Source: Channallabes apus
Lineage: Eukaryota > Chordata > Actinopteri > Siluriformes > Clariidae
Reading direction: 5' to 3'
DNA: 64,000 bases
NCBI GenBank assembly: GCA_030522415.1
Contig: JAMASW010000032.1
Coordinates: 62,001 to 126,000 of the forward strand
Shown here: positions 61,319-64,000 of the stretch, in pieces
Layout: every line of letters begins with the position of its first letter
Numbering within the stretch: the first letter of the stretch is position 1
Notes under the pieces: model-generated
What the model was told of the DNA's origin: nothing
Databases searched by the model: none
What the model saw: the letters and a program-made list of their open reading frames with translations, nothing else
Program-made: the position numbers and the translations under genes

Positions 61319-64000
61319 ATGAAAGTCAAAGAGATTATCATTTTCAATACAGTAATGCATTCTTTGCATACATGTTGAAAAACAACTTTTTTGTTCTTCT
61401 TATTTTACTCATTTTGTTCCAGAAAAATGAATACAAATTCATTTTGTTTGTTTTACATACCTATACATTAGTTGTGTGAGAAAACCGCTTTCCTGAGCTC
61501 GTAGAGAGCTAAGAACGCAGCAAACGCTTTATCTCACCGTCTTGTGCATGAAAGTGAATGAGATGATCATTTTCAATACATTAATGTATTCTTTGCATAC
61601 ATGTTGAAAAACAACTTTTTTGATCTTCTTTTTTTACTCATTTTGTTCCAGAAAAATGAATACAGACTCATTTTGTTTGTTTTACATACCTACACATTAG
61701 TTGTGTGAGAAAACCGCTTTCCTGAGCTCGTAGAGAGCTTAGAACGCAGCAAACGCTTTATCTCACCGTCTTGTGCATGAAAGTGAAAGAGATTATCATT
61801 TTCAATACAGTAATGCATTCTTTGCATACATGTTGAAAAATAACTTTTTTGTTCTTCTTTTTCTCATTTTGTTCCAGAAAAATGAATACAGACTCATTTT
61901 GTTTGTTTTACATACGTACACATTAGTTGTGTGAGAAAACCGCTTTCCTGAGCTCGTAGAGAGCTAAGAACGCAGCAAACGCTTTATCTCACCGTCTTGT
62001 GCATGAAAGTGAATGAGATGAACATTTTCAATACATTAATGTATTCTTTGCATACATGTTGAAAAACCGCTTTCCTGAGCTCGTAGAGAGCTAAGAACGC
62101 AGCAAACGCTTTATCTCACCGTCTTGTGCATGAAAGTGAAAGAGATTATCATTTTCAATACAGTAATGCATTCTTTGCATACATGTTGAAAAACAACTTT
62201 TTTGTTCTTCTTATTTTACTCATTTTGTTCCAGAAAAATGAATACAAATTCATTTTGTTTTACATACCTATACATTAGTTGTGTGAGAAAACCGCTTTCC
62301 TGAGCTCGTAGAGAGCTAAGAACGCAGCAAACGCTTTATCTCACCGTCTTGTGCCTGAAAGTGAAAGAGATGATCATTTTCAATACAGTAATGCATTCTT
62401 TGCATACATGTTGAAAAGCAACTTTTTTGTTCTTCTTATTTTACTCATTTTGTTCCAGAAAAATGAATACAAATTCATTTTGTTTGTTTTACATACCTAT
62501 ACATTAGTTGTGTGAGAAAACCGCTTTCCTGAGCTCGTAGAGAGCTAAGAACGCAGCAAACGCTTTATCTCACCGTCTTGTGCCTGAAAGTGAAAGAGAT
62601 GATCATTTTCAATACAGTAATGCATTCTTTGCATACATGTTGAAAAATAACTTTTTTGTTCTTCTTTTTCTCATTTTGTTCCAGAAAAATGAATACAGAC
62701 TCATTTTGTTTGTTTTACATACGTACACATTAGTTGTGTGAGAAAACCGCTTTCCCGAGCTCGTAGAGAGCTAAGAACGCAGCAAACGCTTTATCTCACC
62801 GTCTTGTGCATGAAAGTGAATGAGATGATCATTTTCAATACATTAATGTATTCTTTGCATACATGTTGAAAAACAACTTTTTTGTTCTTCTTTTCCCCAT
62901 TTTGTTCCAGAAAAATGAATACAAACTCATTTTGTTTGTTTTACATACGTACACATTAGTTGTGTGAGAAAACCGCTTTCCTGAGCTCGTAGAGAGCTAA
63001 GAACGCAGCAAACGCTTTATCTCACCGTCTTGTGCATGAAAGTGAATGAGATGAACATTTTCAATACATTAATGTATTCTTTGCATACATGTTGAAAAAC
63101 CGCTTTCCTGAGGTCGTAGAGAGCTAAGAACGCAGCAAACGCTTTATCTCACCGTCTTGTGCATGAAAGTGAAAGAGATTATCATTTTCAATACAGTAAT
63201 GCATTCTTTGCATACATGTTGAAAAACAACTTTTTTGTTCTTCTTTTTCTCATTTTGTTCCAGAAAAATGAATACAGACTCATTTTGTTTGTTTTACATA
63301 CCTATACATTAGTTGTGTGAGAAAACCGCTTTCCTGAGCTCGTAGAGAGCTAAGAACGCAGCAAACGCTTTATCTCACCGTCTTGTGCCTGAAAGTGAAA
63401 GAGATGATCATTTTCAATACAGTAATGCATTCTTTGCATACATGTTGAAAAATAACTTTTTTGTTCTTCTTTTTCTCATTTTGTTCCAGAAAAATGAATA
63501 CAGACTCATTTTGTTTGTTTTACATACGTACACATTAGTTGTGTGAGAAAACCGCTTTCCCGAGCTCGTAGAGAGCTAAGAACGCAGCAAACGCTTTATC
63601 TCACCGTCTTGTGCATGAAAGTGAATGAGATGATCATTTTCAATACATTAATGTATTCTTTGCATACATGTTGAAAAACAACTTTTTTGTTCTTCTTTTC
63701 CCCATTTTGTTCCAGAAAAATGAATACAAACTCATTTTGTTTGTTTTACATACGTACACATTAGTTGTGTGAGAAAACCGCTTTCCTGAGCTCGTAGAGA
63801 GCTAAGAACGCAGCAAACGCTTTATCTCACCGTCTTGTGCATGAAAGTGAATGAGATGAACATTTTCAATACATTAATGTATTCTTTGCATACATGTTGA
63901 AAAACCGCTTTCCTGAGCTCGTAGAGAGCTAAGAACGCAGCAAACGCTTTATCTCACCGTCTTGTGCATGAAAGTGAAAGAGATTATCATTTTCAATACA
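61319..64000. repeat. Domain V copy 8, complete as far as the window edge
   Basis: Order: LG LA' LN Sb L4d LQ LT LP Sb* L2 LT LP Sb and a partial unit. Thirteen units are complete and sit exactly where the 14-unit consensus predicts. The fourteenth starts at 63968 as expected. Confidence 0.9.
63968..64000. repeat. Partial monomer cut by the window end (33 bp)
   Basis: The head reads GAAAGAGATTATC, as in Sc, L2 or L4. The window ends just before the palindrome site that would tell them apart. Position predicts Sc. Confidence 0.85.

Larger units (their letters stand above)
1..64000. repeat. Satellite DNA array filling the whole window
   Basis: The window is a continuous head-to-tail array of one satellite family with two length classes, 127 bp (S) and 223-229 bp (L). 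By hand segmentation there are 109 S, 220 L, one 144-bp truncated unit and one partial unit at the right edge. All units have the same orientation, and no foreign sequence or inversion interrupts them. Sums of unit lengths match the distances between all marker units, so the tiling is complete. Overall GC is about 35%. The organisation into domains with different higher-order repeats resembles centromeric or pericentromeric satellite of animals and plants; the location and the species are inference. No coding gene, tRNA, rRNA or transposon is visible on either strand. Confidence 0.98.
43116..64000. repeat. Domain V: 14-unit, 2,776-bp higher-order repeat, eight copies
   Basis: Consensus order: LG LA' LN Sb L4d LQ LT LP Sb* L2 LT LP Sb Sc. 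LG starts at 43116, 45440, 48442, 50992, 53542, 56671, 58896 and 61319. Copy lengths are 2,324, 3,002, 2,550, 2,550, 3,129, 2,225 and 2,423 bp, plus an incomplete last copy. Each equals an exact sum of unit lengths. LH and Lx are absent. LQ here has the CAAATTC/CCTATAC tail and is followed by LT, unlike Domain III. Confidence 0.9.

Noticed and set aside
1..64000. CRISPR-like array because of regularly spaced repeats
   Set aside because: The parts between the most conserved segments are themselves repeated units, not unique spacers. The units are 127-229 bp, and no cas gene or leader is visible.
1..64000. Inverted segments or unique spacer DNA within the array
   Set aside because: Every unit reads in the same direction, and the unit lengths account for every base between the anchors.
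1..64000. Telomeric or simple-sequence repeat blocks
   Set aside because: No TTAGGG-type or other simple tandem block is present beyond two-copy TTC and TTTG words inside L units.

Overview
The whole 64,000-base window is one uninterrupted head-to-tail satellite DNA array. I see no gene, no RNA gene, no mobile element and no unique sequence. I cut it by eye at the recurring ATGAAAGTG-type unit start. It resolves into 331 units: 109 short (S, 127 bp), 220 long (L, 223-229 bp), one truncated unit of 144 bp and a final partial unit of 33 bp. Unit lengths add up exactly between every anchor I tested, so no base is left over. All units point the same way. GC is about 35%. Tens of kilobases of satellite with higher-order repeats (HORs) is typical of eukaryotic centromeric or other constitutive heterochromatin. 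Nothing in the sequence lets me name the species.

Unit design: S is an AT-rich 60-bp head (27% GC) joined to a 67-bp GC-richer core (49% GC, all five CpGs). L is the same with 99-102 bp of AT-rich, pyrimidine-rich DNA inserted between head and core, flanked by AAAAC direct repeats. Subtype names used in the entries: Sa (GAATGAG, then GATGATC), Sb (GATGAAC), Sb* (Sb with GAGGTCG instead of GAGCTCG), Sc (GAAAGAGATTATC head, no insert). L1 has TTCTTATTTTACTC; L2 has TTCTTCTTTTTCTC with CCTATAC. LT has a CTGAAAG head, AATAAC and CGTACAC; LP has the S-type palindrome and TTCCCC. L4t, L4g and L4c are 229-bp forms with TCTATAC, CAGATTC or CCTATAC. LG has GTCAAAG; LH has AAGAAAG and CATTCATTGC; LD has a CTGAAAG head with the 229-bp body; LA has TTGATCTTC. 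LQ has AAGCAAC; Lx has CATTCCTTGC; LN has a GATTATC head with AATAAC; L4d is L4c lacking one TTTG.

Layout: Domain I (1-11936) is built on a 13-unit, 2,452-bp HOR. Domain II (11937-26283) is a rearranged zone with hybrids and a 1,418-bp tandem duplication. Domain III (26284-38109) is three copies of a 20-unit HOR, the first two exactly 3,944 bp. Domain IV (38110-43115) is transitional and holds fusion units that foreshadow the next domain. Domain V (43116-64000) is eight copies of a 14-unit (2,776 bp) HOR whose lengths range from 2,225 to 3,129 bp.

How the parts relate: every length difference between HOR copies is a whole number of units, and hybrid units sit at the joins. This is the expected signature of in-register unequal exchange or gene conversion. 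Small slippage events (TTC, TTTG, one T) and a few private substitutions add the remaining variation. The only long reading frame (12388-12678) is an accident of a one-base insertion and is not annotated as a gene.
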